The position numbers and the translations under genes are program-made. This document shows positions 11,701 through 25,971 of a stretch of 64,000 bases of DNA, piece by piece. The notes under the pieces are model-generated. The model worked only from the letters and a program-made list of their open reading frames with translations, did no database searches and had not been told where the DNA came from. The stretch is from Casuarina equisetifolia (Eukaryota > Streptophyta > Magnoliopsida > Fagales > Casuarinaceae), in assembly GCA_028551475.1 (NCBI GenBank), contig CM052361.1, forward strand, positions 2,921,501-2,985,500, read 5' to 3'. Numbering within the stretch: the first letter of the stretch is position 1; every line of letters begins with the position of its first letter.

Positions 11701-14700
11701 ATTAGATCAAAAACACGTTTCCTTCTAGATAGGAGACCTCTCCAAGATGAGACTCTGCATTGTTTTCTAGATAAATAATTATCATAAGGCTTCAATTGTA
11801 TATCAGTAATACTGACTCCTAATATAATCTTGTTCTTTATCAGATTTTGAAGTCCTTTCTCACTTTTATGTCGAAGTTACTTATGCCATAACTCCAAGTG
11901 GTTATCTTCCACCATGTTCATTTCACTTTTTTGGATTCTAGCTTTAATCATATATAGACTACTATTCTTCTTTCCTTTTGCAACTATGAGAGAGTAGTTA
12001 CTAAGTTTCCAGTTACCTTCACCAAGGCAGGTATAATATCTCTCATCATCAAGTGGAAATCAAGTTATAACATATCTCAAGAATGTGCCTAACATTCTTT
12101 AGTACTAATTGACATCCAACATCAATTCCCAAAACCATATCACATATGCCAACTATCTTAACCTTCACTTCATTCCCTATACCAAATAGTTTCCAAATCA
12201 TCACATATATAAGATAAGAAGTACTCTTCATATGGAGTGATATGAAAAAAAGCCCCTATGTCAATAATCCAAGTTGAAACCAAAGTCAAAACTTGATTTG
12301 ATATATTGACTTGAGAATCACTACAAATCATAAGCTCATCATTGGTTGTAGTTGCTACTAAGTTTTTATCACCTCTCTTGTCTTCATTCCTAGATTCTCC
12401 TTTTTTAGATTCTAACATTCTCTCTCATAGTGACCAAACTTTCTATAGTGATAACACTTAATATCTCTCTTGGACCATAATGTTCCACGTAACTTATTAG
12501 AATTTGGTGCTCTACTCATACTTTTTCCTCTACTTTTCCTTTTGTCTTTATTTTTATATCAATTTTTGTTTCCATTTCTCCCTCAATTTTCTGTAACCAA
12601 TACTTCTATTTGCCTAAATGTTCCTTATTCCTTTAATCTAGTTTCTGTTAGGTTTTAAGACTTAATATGAAGGGGGGTTGAATTTGTTAAGTTAAGACTC
12701 AGTTACCACTTTTCAAATTGTAAAATGGTTCTAAGTGTTCATACAAATCACACAAATATAGCAAGCATACAACAAGTAAACTCTAAGTAAGCAACACATC
12801 AATTACTCACAAAACAGCAAGCTATTATGAATTAGATGACAATCTAATCAATGAGTAAGACAACAAGCTAATATCAAGTAAATAGCTAGATAGTTATCAA
12901 TAAACAGCAAGTCAAATTCGAGTAAATAGAGGGAAGAAAAACACCAAATTTACCACGGTGGTTCAGCACTCAGTCCTTGAGCCTTACATCCACCCGTTTC
13001 TCCTTTAATCCAACCAATTAAAGTCTCCTTTACTCAAACCATATTAGGAAAAAAGTTCTCCCTAATCCAACCAATTCCTCCTCAAAGGAATTCTCAAGTC
13101 TAGTTACAAGATATGACCAAAAGATCATGTACAAATACAAATTCCCAAATAATATGATAGTTTGTGGGATATTGCTAATCAAATGAGCTATTCAAGTATG
13201 AATAATGAAGTTCAAAGCTCCTATCATGAAACCCCTTCGAATTTCTCACAATGTTTATGTGCAATATGTATTTTGAATGTAATTATCACATAAACAAAGT
13301 CATACAAGGTACAATCGATGGTATAATCAAAGAATAAACCAAGTAATCGAATATCACTGAAGCCTTGTGAATCACTAAAAGATGAGCAAGCTTGAATAAA
13401 ATGATTAAGAACATGTTCTTCTTAAATAGAAGACAAATCTAGAGCTTTTTAGCTTAAACCTAAATAGTTGGCCTTCTTCCCATTAGACCCTTTTAATCAG
13501 CCATCAAATCGACCTTAAATCTTCATTTTGAATCAAAAATCAGACTATTCTGATAGCAATCTACTCCAAAACCCTCTCATGGAGGATTCAACTTTGCAGG
13601 GAGAACATGGGCTTCATTAAAGGCTTTCTCTCTTTGAACATCCATTTTTAGGGCAAAATGGTTGAGTGAGCTCTTAAGTGAGATATCACTTAAGTTAGAC
13701 GATGCCGTGTGGATAAGTAGTGCACCATACAGTTGGGAAAGAAGTAGGCAAGCTTCTTTAACAAATGTAGGCCTTGACATGGGCCAACCTTAGAGCAAGC
13801 TCAGTCTAGCTTTTATTGAGCTCAGTCCAACAGCATATAAACACAGTCCAACAACACATAAGCAAAGTCCAGCATCACATAAGCACGATCTAACACTTAG
13901 CAAGCTCAGATTTGATTCAACATATGCCTTTACTTGAATTAATATTAAGCTTGAATAAAAGCTCCTTATAAATTAATCTTTTAATATGTTCCTACAAGTG
14001 TAAAAAGCCAAGTATCATTTCTCTCAAATATATTCAAATATATTTTTAAAATCATTCATATAAGATATTTTTCAAGGACACTTTATGAAGATGTTTTATA
14101 AAGGAATGTAAGAACCTAGCTACTTTATAATATCATTAATTGATATTATAATTTGTACACCTTTTACTTCTGACTATTTCCTTTTGCACATATAAAAAAC
14201 ATTTTTCAAGAAACAATTTACAAATAGATTTTGTCACAATAAAACCCTTATTTTCTAAAAATTTCTTCATTAAGCAAATTCTCATGAACTATCTTCAACT
14301 TCAAAACACTATCTATAGCTGAATTTGTAAGAGTGACTATTAATATTTATCAACAGCCAAGTAAATTACTCAAAAGCAACATTAACTACAATTCATCTTT
14401 TAAAACAATCTTTAACATTATCAAATAATTGACCAATAACTTAAACTCACTTAAGAACTTTGTCATTGCTCATCTTACTGTGTACTTCAAATTTATCAAC
14501 CTTTTGAATAAAGAATACTTATTCTGAGGACTAAGCTTCTTTCATAGCTCACTTGGTTTTGTCTCTTTTGAAATGCGATGATAGATACCATCCTTGATAA
14601 ATTGTCTTATCTAAGAAATAGTTTTTATTTAACTTTGTCCACTCTTTATTAGTCATCTTCTCAAGCCTATTTAAATCCCCTTTCATAGCATTAAACAAAT

Positions 14701-15868
14701 CCCTACTAATTAGGTAATCTTCCATCTCTAGTTTCCAAGACTGATAATTAAAAGAAGTTATCATTGGCATACTCTTACTAGAAGAGTATTCCTCCATCTT
14801 GAAGAATAAATTTTTCTTTTACTTTTCCCTCAAATGAAATCTAAGTGCAAAATTACCAAAATATCCCTCCACAATGTACCAAATAACTTGATCAATATAA
14901 CCCACTGATTAAGTTCGCAAAACTATCCTAATATCTTCTAAAATAACCTTGAAAAACTACACAAAATAAAGTAGAAACAATTGCAGCAAAAAACTATCCG
15001 GGGTGTGTAATGCACGCATACAAGGTCAAAGGGTCAAAGTCAACAAATCAAGGTCAACAGGTCAAATATGGACCGGGTTTCTCAGCCAAATCAAGTTAAA
15101 AAAACTCGTTTTCACTGTCACTCTTTCTCTACCTATTTTCGCTTTCCACAATGGTTTTTTGCCAATCCCAGGCTACGAAAGGGTAGATCAAGCCACAAGG
15201 AATCTATAAACTATAGATTTGCTCCATAAAACCCACTTACAGTCAATTTTTGGATTTTTTTTCCAATCTCTTGTTTTGAACATAACCCAAAAGTTTTCCA
15301 ACCAATTTTCAAGGAAATTCAATAGTCTCCGACCACAAAAATGGTCAAAAAATGATCTAATGAGAATGGAGAATAAAACCCCTAACCTCATACTCTAATT
15401 TGGGTCCCTTTCCGTCTTGTACATCAAGTGTTTGTGAAAATGCCCTTTGCTCAAGCTTCATTGTCTCAACAATAACAAGCCCAATCTTCAGCAAACATAG
15501 CCCTAATTCAAAAACCAAATCTCCAATACTAGTTGTTGGATCGGAGGCAAATAATATCGAAGTAAATGCATAAGTAAAACACTCCTACACACACTAAAAT
15601 CAACCAAGCAAACTAAGAACACCTAAACTTACGTGGTTTAGGCAAATATCTCTATATCCATGGCCTAAGGAGCAACTTCTTTTACTAATGAGGAATGATT
15701 ATAAGGATACAAGGAGTAACAGCAATTTGGGTTTCTCACCAGTGATGGAGACGATCTACACCATTCTCTCACACTCTCTATAGTATTCTCACACGGCTGT
15801 TCATTATGTTTTTCTTTTTCTAATAAAATGACCATTTTGCCCCTCATTAATTTTTTCCAAACATAATA
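8793..15868 (-). mobile_element. Ty1/copia-type LTR fossil 1
   Basis: Terminal repeats lie at 8,793-9,145 and about 15,534-15,868, each starting TGTTGGATCG on the + strand; the copies flank the unit with a 5-bp duplication gaatc (8,788-8,792 and 15,869-15,873). A pyrimidine tract next to the left repeat and a degraded initiator-Met primer site next to the right repeat show that it lies on the minus strand. Recognisable parts in element order are a gag-like start (about 14,549-14,797), the zinc-finger/protease part (near 12,170-12,450), integrase remains (about 11,000-12,100), and reverse transcriptase/RNase H (about 9,560-10,500). The two terminal repeats differ at roughly one site in seven over the first 180 bp by eye, so it is old. 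It is broken in many places. Confidence 0.88.
12650..14330. other. Non-coding insertion within copia fossil 1 (probable)
   Basis: Between the protease-side and gag-side parts of fossil 1 lies about 1.6 kb of AT-rich sequence without copia-like frames, beginning near ttaatatgaaggggggttg. It is probably a separate, later insertion; neither its class nor its exact ends could be fixed. Confidence 0.35.
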
Positions 15869-15873
15869 GAATC

Positions 15874-16186
15874 TACAGCATCTAATTGTTCAGATCAATA
15901 AGTCCGACAATACTACCGCTTGGTTGCCAATTTATTAGTTTACTAGTCAATTTGTGCCTTTTACGTTTCTTTTGTCTTACCTAAACTATCGTTTTTTGCT
16001 ATCTAAAGATAATTTGTATTTTCCGTACCACTCAAATTTTGATAAGGGATATAAGCAATTAAAAAAAAAAGAACAAATCCCAAGACACGTACCTCACAGC
16101 CATGTATAAGTTCATACAGGAAGCGGTTAGTAAAGTCTAGATACAAACATGAAAATCACTTTTTTTCCTTTACGTTTTTTTTTTTC
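15874..16186 (+). promoter_or_regulatory. Upstream region of peptide gene B
   Basis: From about 15,930 this aligns with 32,690-32,900 (relic E) and 30,380-30,540 (gene D): shared blocks include gatataagcaattaaaaa and cctcacagccatgtataag. In gene D the matching place holds TATAAATA; here only a weaker gtataag is seen at about 16,104. Confidence 0.55.
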
Positions 16187-16734
16187 ATGTTCTTAGCTTC
16201 TGTGCTTTTCTTGGCTCCTTCAAGTATTGGTCAAGAATTGGCTCAAACAGGTGAAACACAAATCTATAATCTACTTCATGCCTCCTTGATGGATGTGTAA
16301 TAATTTAAATCTCTCAAAATTCATGCTATATAAAGAATTTTCTCCGTGTTCAATCCCCTGATCTACTTATCTACTTTTATTGAAAATTCAAAATCAAATC
16401 AAGTTTTAGCAACTATGTTTGGCACAATGCAAGCCTATAAAAAGATTAGATAAACTAAAATATTTTATTAGAAAATAATCACTTTTTCAAGACATGAGAA
16501 GAAATCCGAGTAACTATCTCATATAACAACCCAGCGGCCGCAATTTTATGCCCACTTATAGCATGACAAGCAGGAGATTGCTTTGTAACTGCAGGTACCG
16601 TCGGAAGCGGGGATACTTACAAACCAGCGGTACCATCAAAACAAACACCCAAGCCTCCTTCTGGCAGCGCATACTCCGACAGCGCAGTGAGACAAAATTC
16701 ACAAGATGTGGGATCGCACCTGACCCTTCTATGA
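16187..16734 (+). CDS. Small secreted peptide gene B, start uncertain
   Basis: Exon 1 ends at 16,250 (donor GTGAAAC) and exon 2 is 16,595-16,734 (acceptor AACTGCAG), a 344-bp phase-1 intron. The ATG at 16,149 is homologous to the start of genes A, D and F, but it is out of frame with the rest because of a long T run (16,175-16,185). The in-frame ATG at 16,187 gives a 67-residue precursor starting MFLASVLFLAPSSIG, still signal-like. The mature part begins QELAQTG, contains KQTPKPPSGSAYSDSA and ends GSHLTLL; it has no cysteine. PSGSAYS matches ASGGAYS of gene D at the same position, and both second exons encode 46 residues. It may be functional from the second Met or a recent pseudogene. Confidence 0.5.
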
Positions 16735-17639
16735 AGGTTGCCAACCTCCTGGCCGTTTAAGAAGTGAAGCTGTCGTATAATGAAAGTAGAAATAAACAGT
16801 AAACTCGTATTAGGCTACTCCTTAAGAATAAATGGGTTTGGTTTTCTCAAGTGGGAAGCTTGGGCTGGCTTTTGGAGTGTGGTTACATGTAAAACACACA
16901 GTATGTGAATAAAAAGGGCTCTTAGGTCAGTTTGTTTCTTATTTGAGCTCTCTTTAGGGTTATGAACATAGTTTTTTTATGCTGAAATTCTTTTTATAAC
17001 TTTAAATTTTCCTCTTTCTTAACAATTGATTTAAGGGTGCAAGTTGAACCCTTTCTAATAGGAACAATAGCAAGGTGGAAAGGTTACTTGACATTGTATA
17101 GTTGGATTGTATGAACATTTATAAACCGCCTTTGTGATGATTTGATAAGAATTATAGGATTAATTTCTTGATCATAATTGTTCGTGCACAGGAAAGTAAT
17201 TTCGAAAAGACAAGAAAGAATGCTATTGAGAATTCAGAGTAAAATTATTACAAAGAGGGAAACCTACTTATCATATTAAAAACAATTAGTTCATAAGAAT
17301 AAAAAATATTATTGGTTTAACCTAAAATTGATTTCACATCCTTAAAAATCATTTGGTATTTTTTAATATCTTATGTTCATTTCTTATTGTTGCTTACATA
17401 ACAAATATATTCACAAAGTAAGTTGCGGATAAGGTTTTCATTTTTTCCTTTTAGGATTACAAAATTATAAGTTTCATGGCCTGAAATCTAAAGAATTATT
17501 TGTGTCACCATAAAAACTACCTATAAATTTGGCTCCCCAATGCAGTCTGGGAGCAAGCCTAAGTAGAGAATAGAATTCAACTTGAACTCACCTTCTCTAG
17601 TACAAATCCATTTCCACAAGTTAGAGATCTATGCCTTGG
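16735..17639 (+). other. 3' flank of gene B
   Basis: The 3' region shares gaaagtagaaataaacagtaa-type text and a later ataaaaagggctcttaggtc block with genes A and D and with 38,735. From about 17,530 to 17,639 it resembles 39,040-39,150. No further gene seen. Host sequence stops at cttgg (17,635-17,639), where copia fossil 2 was inserted. Confidence 0.5.
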
Positions 17640-19999
17640 TGATGAAAAACATGAAGTATTATTAAAGGGAAACAGAAAAGATGCACACATGTAAGAGAAT
17701 TCAAATATATTGAATATGCAAGGATATGAACCCTATAGTACTATGCCTACATATATAAGCCTAAACCTAGTTTGCATAATAAATGCCATACAGGGAAATA
17801 ATTAATTCTAATGTAACTGGAAACCTAATACAATCAAGAGACCTAATATCACAATGTATAATAATTAAATTATTTTCACTAACACTTCCCTTCAAGCCAT
17901 AGATTTGAATAAATCAAATACTCCAAACTTGAAAAAAAAAAAAAGAAAGTATTAGTCTTGTCAATTACAAAGTGTTTTAGTACACAAGTTTGCAAGCTAC
18001 TCCTTGGTAGAGATATGACATGTTGCAATAATTGATTGTAGTTTCTCTCTTACATAATGATAATCAACTTCAATATACTTCATTCACTTATGACAAATTA
18101 GATTTGTAGCTATGTTCTCTGCCACCCTATTGTCACAAAATAGTAAGGTAGGTTATTGTAGACAAAACCCAAAATTTCTAACCAATTCTATGATATAAAG
18201 TATTTCACATGAAATAACTTGCATCAATCAATACTCAACTTCTATGGATGATAATGAAAAAAATTGACTATTTCTTTACTCTCCAATATATCAAAGTGTT
18301 CCCAAGCATCATGCAAAAGCCTATAGTCAACCTCCCCATTATAAGGCATGTACTATAATCAAAATCACAATAAGCCCCCTAACCCAATTTCAATGAAGAT
18401 AAAAATATAAGATCAAGTTATGTACAACTCTTAAGGTACCTAATCATCTTCATAGCTACTTCCATATGGGATTGCTTAGGTATATGCATGAACTAACTAA
18501 GAAGCTACACTGCAAAAGTAATGTCAAGTCTAGTAAATGTCAAATAGATCAGTTTGCCAGCTTGCCTCTGTTAAGTTAAGGGATCTTTGAATCGTGGATC
18601 ATGCTATTTTTCTTAGGAACTAGCATCATACTTAATGTTTGTAAATTTTTTGTTCTACTGCATGGAAATCAATAAAGGTTTAGACCTTGCTAGCTCTACT
18701 TTTAAGATAAGTTCTAAGGTATACTTGCATTGACTTATAGAAATCCCTTCCAAGAAACAAGCAATTTCAATCTCAAGAATGATTTTTGATTGCCCAAGAA
18801 CCTTCATAAAGAATGCAAAATAAAGATAGTCACTTAGTTATGAGATCCCAACTTGGGTTTTTGTAAAGAGTGAATATGAGCTTTGACCAAAATATCACCA
18901 ACATAAATAAGCAAAGCAACAAAGGAATTACCTTGGGTTTTTGTAAAGAGTGAATAATCATACCAAGAGTTAAAAATCCATATGTAGTGAGATTTGTTAT
19001 GAACTTTACATTCCGTTGATGAGAAGCTTGCTTCAATTTGTATAAACATTTTGGCAATTAACAAAGCACACCTTCCCTTTGATTACAAAATCAAAGGGAA
19101 GTTCCATATAATCCTTAAAAAGGTCATCATGAAAAAATGCATTTTGCATATTTATCTAAAATAAAGGCCAATGATAAACCATGACAATAATGATGATCAA
19201 TCAAATAGTGACATGTTTTTTCATAAAAGAGAAACATTCGTGATAATTAATTTCATCCTCTAATTGTACACCTTAGCCACTAGTTAGGCCTTATATTATT
19301 TGATAATACCATTAGCTCAATACTTCACCTTAGAGATCTCAACAAGGTCATCGTAAAAGAATATATTCTGCACATTCATATGAAACAAAGGTCAATGATG
19401 AATCACAATAATAGTGATGATTAACCAAATAATGACAGACTTCACCATAAAAGAGAAACTATCTTGATAATCAATCACCTCCTCTGATTAAACCCCTTAG
19501 CCATTAATTAAGCCTTACATTGTTTTATAATACCATCAACTCAATACTTCACTTGATAAGCCCACTTACAAATTATAAGACGTTGATTAGGAGGCAAAGG
19601 GACTACATCTCAAGAATGATTTGCATCAAAGTCAACAAGCTCACTATTCATGGCATATACCAATGATGATTTGCAAGAGCTCCCTAGAAGAAATAATGTT
19701 CTTGGATGGCTAAGATAGAAGAAATGAAGTATCAATAATAGGGATGAAATTTATCAAGGGAAATGTATTGGGAAATGGGGAAGAATTAAATGTAGAAGGT
19801 TGAAGGTAAAATAGGTCATAAATAATCTAAGCTCCAAATGGGTGGCTTGGTGGGGTGACTAGAGTGATGTAATTAGAGATTAAATGGTGGCTAAAGGTGC
19901 AAGTCCTAATCTACATAAACAAAAGTTAGATTTGTAAGTCCTCGAGCAAAAGCAATAAACAACATATGTTTTAAACAAAACCCTTTCATGAAATTTTCT

Positions 20000-22900
20000 C
20001 ATAATTGCTCAAACTCAACGATTCAAAGAAAAATATAACTTTCATCCAAACACCACAATTGTTTTATAAGATAAGATAGACTCTTAACTATGTTGACCAC
20101 GTGTGTGTGTGTGAGAGTCCTTATCTTTTCAACTATATGCACTCCAAATAGATCCACATTAATATGCAATCTCTCAAAATCTTTAACCAAACCTCATAGG
20201 TTTGCTTTTTATTTCTCTCTACACTAATGTAAGCCAATCATCTAATCAAAAATCAATAGGACTTTTAATAGCTTGTAATGTAAGGCTAAGCTAAGGATAA
20301 GATGAAAGTCATTTAGGCTTAATTCACCTATGAACAAGTTACTTTCTAGGATCTCATCAAAAACTCTTGTCACTTTCTACCATCACTTTTCTTATTCTTT
20401 TATGTCTAAAAATGCTTGATTTCACTTGGATTCTAACACTTACAAAGCCACAATCATTCTTGCATCAATAAAACAAGTAAAGGTACTAGACATGCAATCA
20501 CCACACTCTTGTCTTGCCAATCATTTCAATTACTATGCTTAATGGCCTGTTCAAAACATTAAGTGGCTTGAATATGATAAGGAATGATAATAGGATTCCA
20601 TTCTTAGGCAAATGTTGTACTTCCTTTCTTTTTTTTTTTTTGGCAGAAATGAAATACTATGCCCCACACAATCATTGCAATCAATTTCTTCCCATGCTTC
20701 ATCTTCCTTTTAACCTTTATTCATCTCAAACAAACTTCCATCCTACAAGTCAACATGTTCATGGGCATAAGATAATAAGATAAGTTGTTCAAGGCTTATG
20801 GCTATATATATATGGGTGTCATAAAAAAAAATAGAAAAGAATCAAGGCTCAGTAGGGTGACTGGTGATAAATAAATAGGGTTGGCTTGAAAGGCTCAAAT
20901 GATCCAAAGAATGGCCTAAATCATTTTCTCAATTAGATGCAGCCTAGGATTTCGCCTCAAGAGAAAATCAAACAAATTCTAAAATCCATATGAGATTTAA
21001 GAAAATCACATACTTAACATGAATGTTTTCTAGAGATACACACAATTTCAAAAATGAAGAACTTTTAGTGCTCAATAGGTGGATCAACATAATCAGAATC
21101 ACACTTAACTCACACCATAATTGCAGGTTTGAACAAAATCTATATCTTCTAAAGAATCACCAAGAATTCACAACAAGGGATGTAATCATGACATAAAATT
21201 TTTATTTTTTTTTTCAATCAAATTTTTTTCAATCAAATTTAGCACAAAAATTTATTTTTCTACCCCCAAACTTGAATGAAACATTGTCCTCAATGCAAAA
21301 AGAAAGTAGGCAATAATAAAGAAGGAACAAGGAAACTCCCATAAGTGTAGGTTATGTCAATGTAGAGTTGTAAGGAAAATATGGTGACAAACTTCCAACA
21401 AAAGACTCAAATGGAAATGCTTAGGTTGCCTCCCAAGAAGCGCTTACTTTATAGTTTTCAGCCAAACTATCCTACATGTTGTTGCTCAAGGAGGATGGAA
21501 TTGTAATCGTTTAGGAGACAGCTTGTGCTGTAAAATGGTATAGCACTCTTCAATCAACCTCACTATCTCATATATTTCCAACTTCCTTTTGTTCTCCAAT
21601 ATCTCTTTCAAAAAAATTTGGTAACTGAACATTTGAGTTAAAGCATCTGCAAAAGGAATGTTAATGTGCAATTTTAAAGATATATCAAGGAATTCCAAAA
21701 ACTACTTATCTTTTTCATCTTACTAGAATCTGTGGGGAGATGGAGCTAGAGGAAGTGTAAAGGCCTCAAGATTATCTAGAAAAAATTTGCTCTTGGGTGC
21801 CTCCTCTAGTTCTATGACGACATCCCTATCTACATTTTTGAAAATCTCTTTGTCAACATCATCTTCTCCCACTTGGTTGCCTCTTATTAGGGTTATTGCC
21901 TTTGTGGTATCTATAGGGATTTCCTCCATATTACTATGCAAAGGACCCTTCTTTCTCTCTGAGATCATATCAATTAACTGGCCCATTTGCACCTTTAATC
22001 TTTTGATTGAAGCTTCTTGGTTCTAAAACCTTGTTTCTAATCTTGTTTCTTGGTTCTGCACCTTCACTTCAATACTTTCCATAAAGTTATATGTGGTAAT
22101 GGCCAAGTTGGTAACTACATCCTCTAAGTTAAGCTTCACCTCTTCTATTGTATCAAATATTACTTTAGTGCTCTTTATAAAGCGCTTTGTGGTGGTGACC
22201 ATTTTGTTGATCATGTCCTCCAAGTTAGGCTTTACCTCTTCTTTTTGCTTGAATGTTAGTAGCGGTCTCATTTCATTTGGGCTACTCCATGAAAAATTTT
22301 GATGGTTGTGCCATCTCAAATTGCACGTGTTGGAGTAATAATCATTATGTGACCTACTCGAAATCCCAACAAAATTAGCATATTCATTATATTAAGCATA
22401 AGGGTTACCTACTTGACATTTTATGCTCTCATGTGCTCCACCACAAAATTCACATTCTCTATTCTTTAGGAACACTTCCAATTTTACACGTAAGTCGGCA
22501 AAGGTATCTACTTTATGTGTTAGCTCAATCTCAAAGTAGTTTGCCTGACTTGTAGGCCTTTGAAAGCTTGATGTGGCATTCCAAAATGTTAGTGCAGCAT
22601 AGTCTCTCAGGAGTCTATGTGAACCATCATTGTTCTCTATCTTTGTTGTTTAACAACAATTTTTTTTTAGCAAAAAGACAAAAATAAAATAAAGGCAATA
22701 AAAGCTAGACTAAACTTAGAAGCTATTCGATAATAATATCAATTAGCAGTAAAACAACCAATCCCCAGCAATGGCGCCAAAAACTTGTTCAGTGAAATTT
22801 AAATGCAAGTGAACATGTCAAACAAGTAATATAATGATAAGAAAGATATCGTCCCACAGAGATTGGTGATTACTAGACCAACTAATTACTAACGGTGAAT

Positions 22901-24040
22901 AACTCCTAGAACTTATCTAACAAATCCAATGATAGATGGTAGATTACTTAACTAAATTTAAGAAAACTTAATAAAAGAAATATATTAGAGCATATGATTT
23001 CACCATAATTCCTAGGTATTAATATTGATTATTTATGCTTGCAAGAGGGATAATATCTATGTGATGGCGAAACTTCCTAATTTATTTACTATCCTATGTC
23101 TAAGTATAGCAAACCTATTTAGCTCATTAATTCACTATATCTCTATATGTGAATTGAAACAAACCAAATACATTAGTATATATGAATATTTCCAGTTTAC
23201 ATCAAAAGCCATACAAACAATATGGTATATGTCTATCCATATTCAATTCATGGTTACACATTACAAGAAGTAACTACATATCATCTCCTGTCAGTCTTAA
23301 ACATACAAATTAAATCATTTAAATGGTAGCTAATCACTCAAAAGCATTAAACACAGTAATATGCAACTTCACATAAACAAAATATCTTGCAAAAAATAAC
23401 AATTATAAGATTCATACCATCATAATTAGGTTACATTGTAGCTCTAACAAAAGTAAACTAAAACATAAAGAAATAATGAGGAAGAAAAATAATAGGAAAC
23501 AAAGAAGGCATCTTGAATCCAAGAACAAGAAGTCTATCACCCTTTTTTTCTTCTTTTCAAGAAAACCTTAAATTCTTGGCCTCTCTCTTGAGTTGTGCTC
23601 AATTTCCTCCACCCTTCTTTTGCATCTTCTTTTCTCTTAAATAAGGTTTAGGTTTAGACCTATCTCCTATCCTAGTAGAACTGGGTTTTAGAGACCTAAA
23701 ACAATTAGGTCTTGAACTCCTAAATTAATTGGGATTTGAATTCCTTAATTGACTGGGTTTTCTATTTATTTAGAAAACCCAACAACAACAGAAAATCTAA
23801 TAACAATCATCCAAAGCCCAAGCCCAAGCCCATCTTGACTCTCTTGATCTTGATATTACGATTTTGCCACACAATAAGCATCAGGTTCTCTATATTCATT
23901 CCTTTTCTCATTGCCTCCTTGTGCTACATAAACAAGATAAATTTAGGTAAATAAAGAGGAGTCCAAATGTTTTCTCATAATTATTAAAGTTATTTATTGC
24001 CTAAAATAGGTAAAATAACTCTATATAAATAGAGCTATCA
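20000..24040 (-). mobile_element. Ty3/gypsy (Athila/Tat-like) fossil fragment in copia fossil 2
   Basis: A terminal repeat spans 22,786-24,040. Immediately inside it on the minus strand is the primer region TTTTTGGCGCCATTGC (22,770-22,785), typical of plant Athila/Tat gypsy elements. Downstream are gag-like remains with a CEFCGGAHESIKC zinc knuckle (near 22,430-22,460) and a block with KAITLIRGNQV (about 21,890), matching the gag region of this clade. The left part (20,000-21,400) is non-coding gypsy-like sequence; the left terminal repeat is absent and the left limit is approximate. Broken and truncated. Confidence 0.75.
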
Positions 24041-24118
24041 TAGAGGCAGTGGGTGTAGTTTCAATAGTAAGGGCAAGATCCATCGGCTTAGGAAAAATAG
24101 GTTCAGCAACAAGTAGTG

Positions 24119-25971
24119 TGATAACTCTATATTTTATAGAGTTATTAATAGTATTTTAGGTAATGTTTAATATAGTTTTTATTAAATTATATTTGTATTT
24201 AATGATAATTATGTATATTTTGTTATTTTATGCAGTAAATTCAAAATTGAAGAAAAAGAAGAAAAAGAAGTAGAAAACCATGAAAAAGGAATAGAAAAGA
24301 AAACAAAGAAAACAAGGGTAAGCACGTGGAAGCCATGTGAGGAAAGAGAGAAGAAGAATAGAAAGGAAACGTGGGACCTTATGTTGAATATTAAGGAAGG
24401 AGCGTGACTTCACGTGAATTATGCAAAAAGAAGTCAAATAAAAGAAGCTAGTGGAAAACACGTGGGACCGCAGGAGAGAAAAAGAGGCCGATTAACAAAA
24501 CAAAACCGGGAAGGCGGCTTTTATCTGGGGGAGGACCGAACGAAGAACGATAGATAGGTGGAGAGAGAAAGGACCGAACAAGAGAAAGGAGGGCAGAAAA
24601 GAATCGAGTGAAAGGAGAGAAACCGGAAAAGAAAGAGAAAACAGGGAGAGAAGGGCTTTCGCCGGACGACCAGAGGTAGGGGAGCGAACGCCGGCGCGGG
24701 AAGGTCGCGCGACAGCGGACTGGAACGTCGTCTGCGTTCGTCTCCTCCGGCGACCCATTCCGACGACCCATTTCTGGTTGTATTTTCCTTTTCTGGGGCT
24801 AGAGTTGAGTGATTTCCGGTGATTTGAAAGCAGATCTAGGTTCCTAGAGCGATTTCCGACAGTTCTGTAACACTTTCGTGTGATTTCGTGGCGGTTTCCG
24901 GCAAAGAACGGCGAACGCCGTTTGAGTTTATCTGTCAGATCTACGCGGTTCTGAGGTAGATTTGCATGATTTCTCGGCAGATTCGCAACCTAGGCGTCCT
25001 GATCTACATTTTTCTGAAGTTTCTGTGAAGACCGGCGGCGGACGGCGGCGGCGCGTGGTGGCCGGACGGCGGCGCGTGTCACCGGAGCGTGTCAGCGCGT
25101 GCGAAAGCGCGTGAGGGCGCGTCTCTGCTCGTTTTCTTCCCGTTTTCCAGACAGCTTCTTCTCCTCCTCCTGATGTGCAGATTTGTGCAATTTGTTTTGT
25201 GATTTGAAGACATTTGGTGACAGCTTTAATGTTTTTAAATTCCAGAATATTTTGTTCACGTTTTTGCACTGATTTAGTTTATGTAAATATGTTATTTTAA
25301 TTTATTGTGTTAGAGCTATGATGGAACTTAATTATAACGTATGAATGTTATGATTGTTTGTGCTTTGTGAGGTATTTTATGAATGTGAAGTTACATGTTA
25401 CTGATCTTAATGCATTTAAGTGATTAGCTACCACTTAGATGATCTGATTTGCATATTTGAGTTCGAACGACGACGATATGCAGTTGCTTCATGTAATATG
25501 CAACCATAGATTAATATGGATAGAAATATACCATATGATTTGTGTGGCATTAGGTGTAAACTGGAATATTCACATATCTTAATGCGCTTAGTTCATTTAA
25601 TTCATATGCAGACTCACAGTGGATTAATGAGCTAAGTAGGTTCGCTACACCTAGACATAGGGTAGTGAATAAGTTAGGAAATTCCGCCATCACATAAGTA
25701 GAATTAATCTTGCTAGCATGGATAATAAACATTTGTACTGAGTAATTAGGTGAAATCAAAAGCTCTAGCATATTTCGTTTATTAAGTTTAAATTAAATTT
25801 AGTTATTAAATCCATGTTTTACCATTTTAGTTGGCTAGATAAACTTTAGAGTCTATTCACCATTAGTAATTAATTAGTTTAGTAAACACCAGTCTTCGTG
25901 GGACGATATCTGTACTTATCATTATATTACTTGTTCGACATGTACACTTGCATGTAGAATTTCACCGAACA
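24119..25971 (+). mobile_element. Solo gypsy LTR, long subtype
   Basis: A single terminal repeat (starts TGATAACTCT, ends CACCGAACA) is flanked by the perfect duplication tagtg (24,114-24,118 and 25,972-25,976) and sits in copia fossil 2. It is about 1,850 bp, longer than the other copies because of a GC-rich block at 24,470-25,150. Arg/Pro-rich frames across that block are compositional and are not genes. No internal element sequence remains, as expected after LTR-LTR recombination. Confidence 0.87.

Noticed and set aside
16548-16760. A 70-codon frame rich in Arg and Cys, at first sight like a RALF or defensin-type peptide
   Set aside because: It is out of frame with the conserved phase-1 splice structure; the spliced frame shares SG.AYS with gene D, while this one has no conserved counterpart.
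24448-25269. Arg/Ser-rich open frames on the minus strand
   Set aside because: They lie within the GC-rich block of a solo gypsy LTR bounded by the tagtg duplication; compositional frames only.
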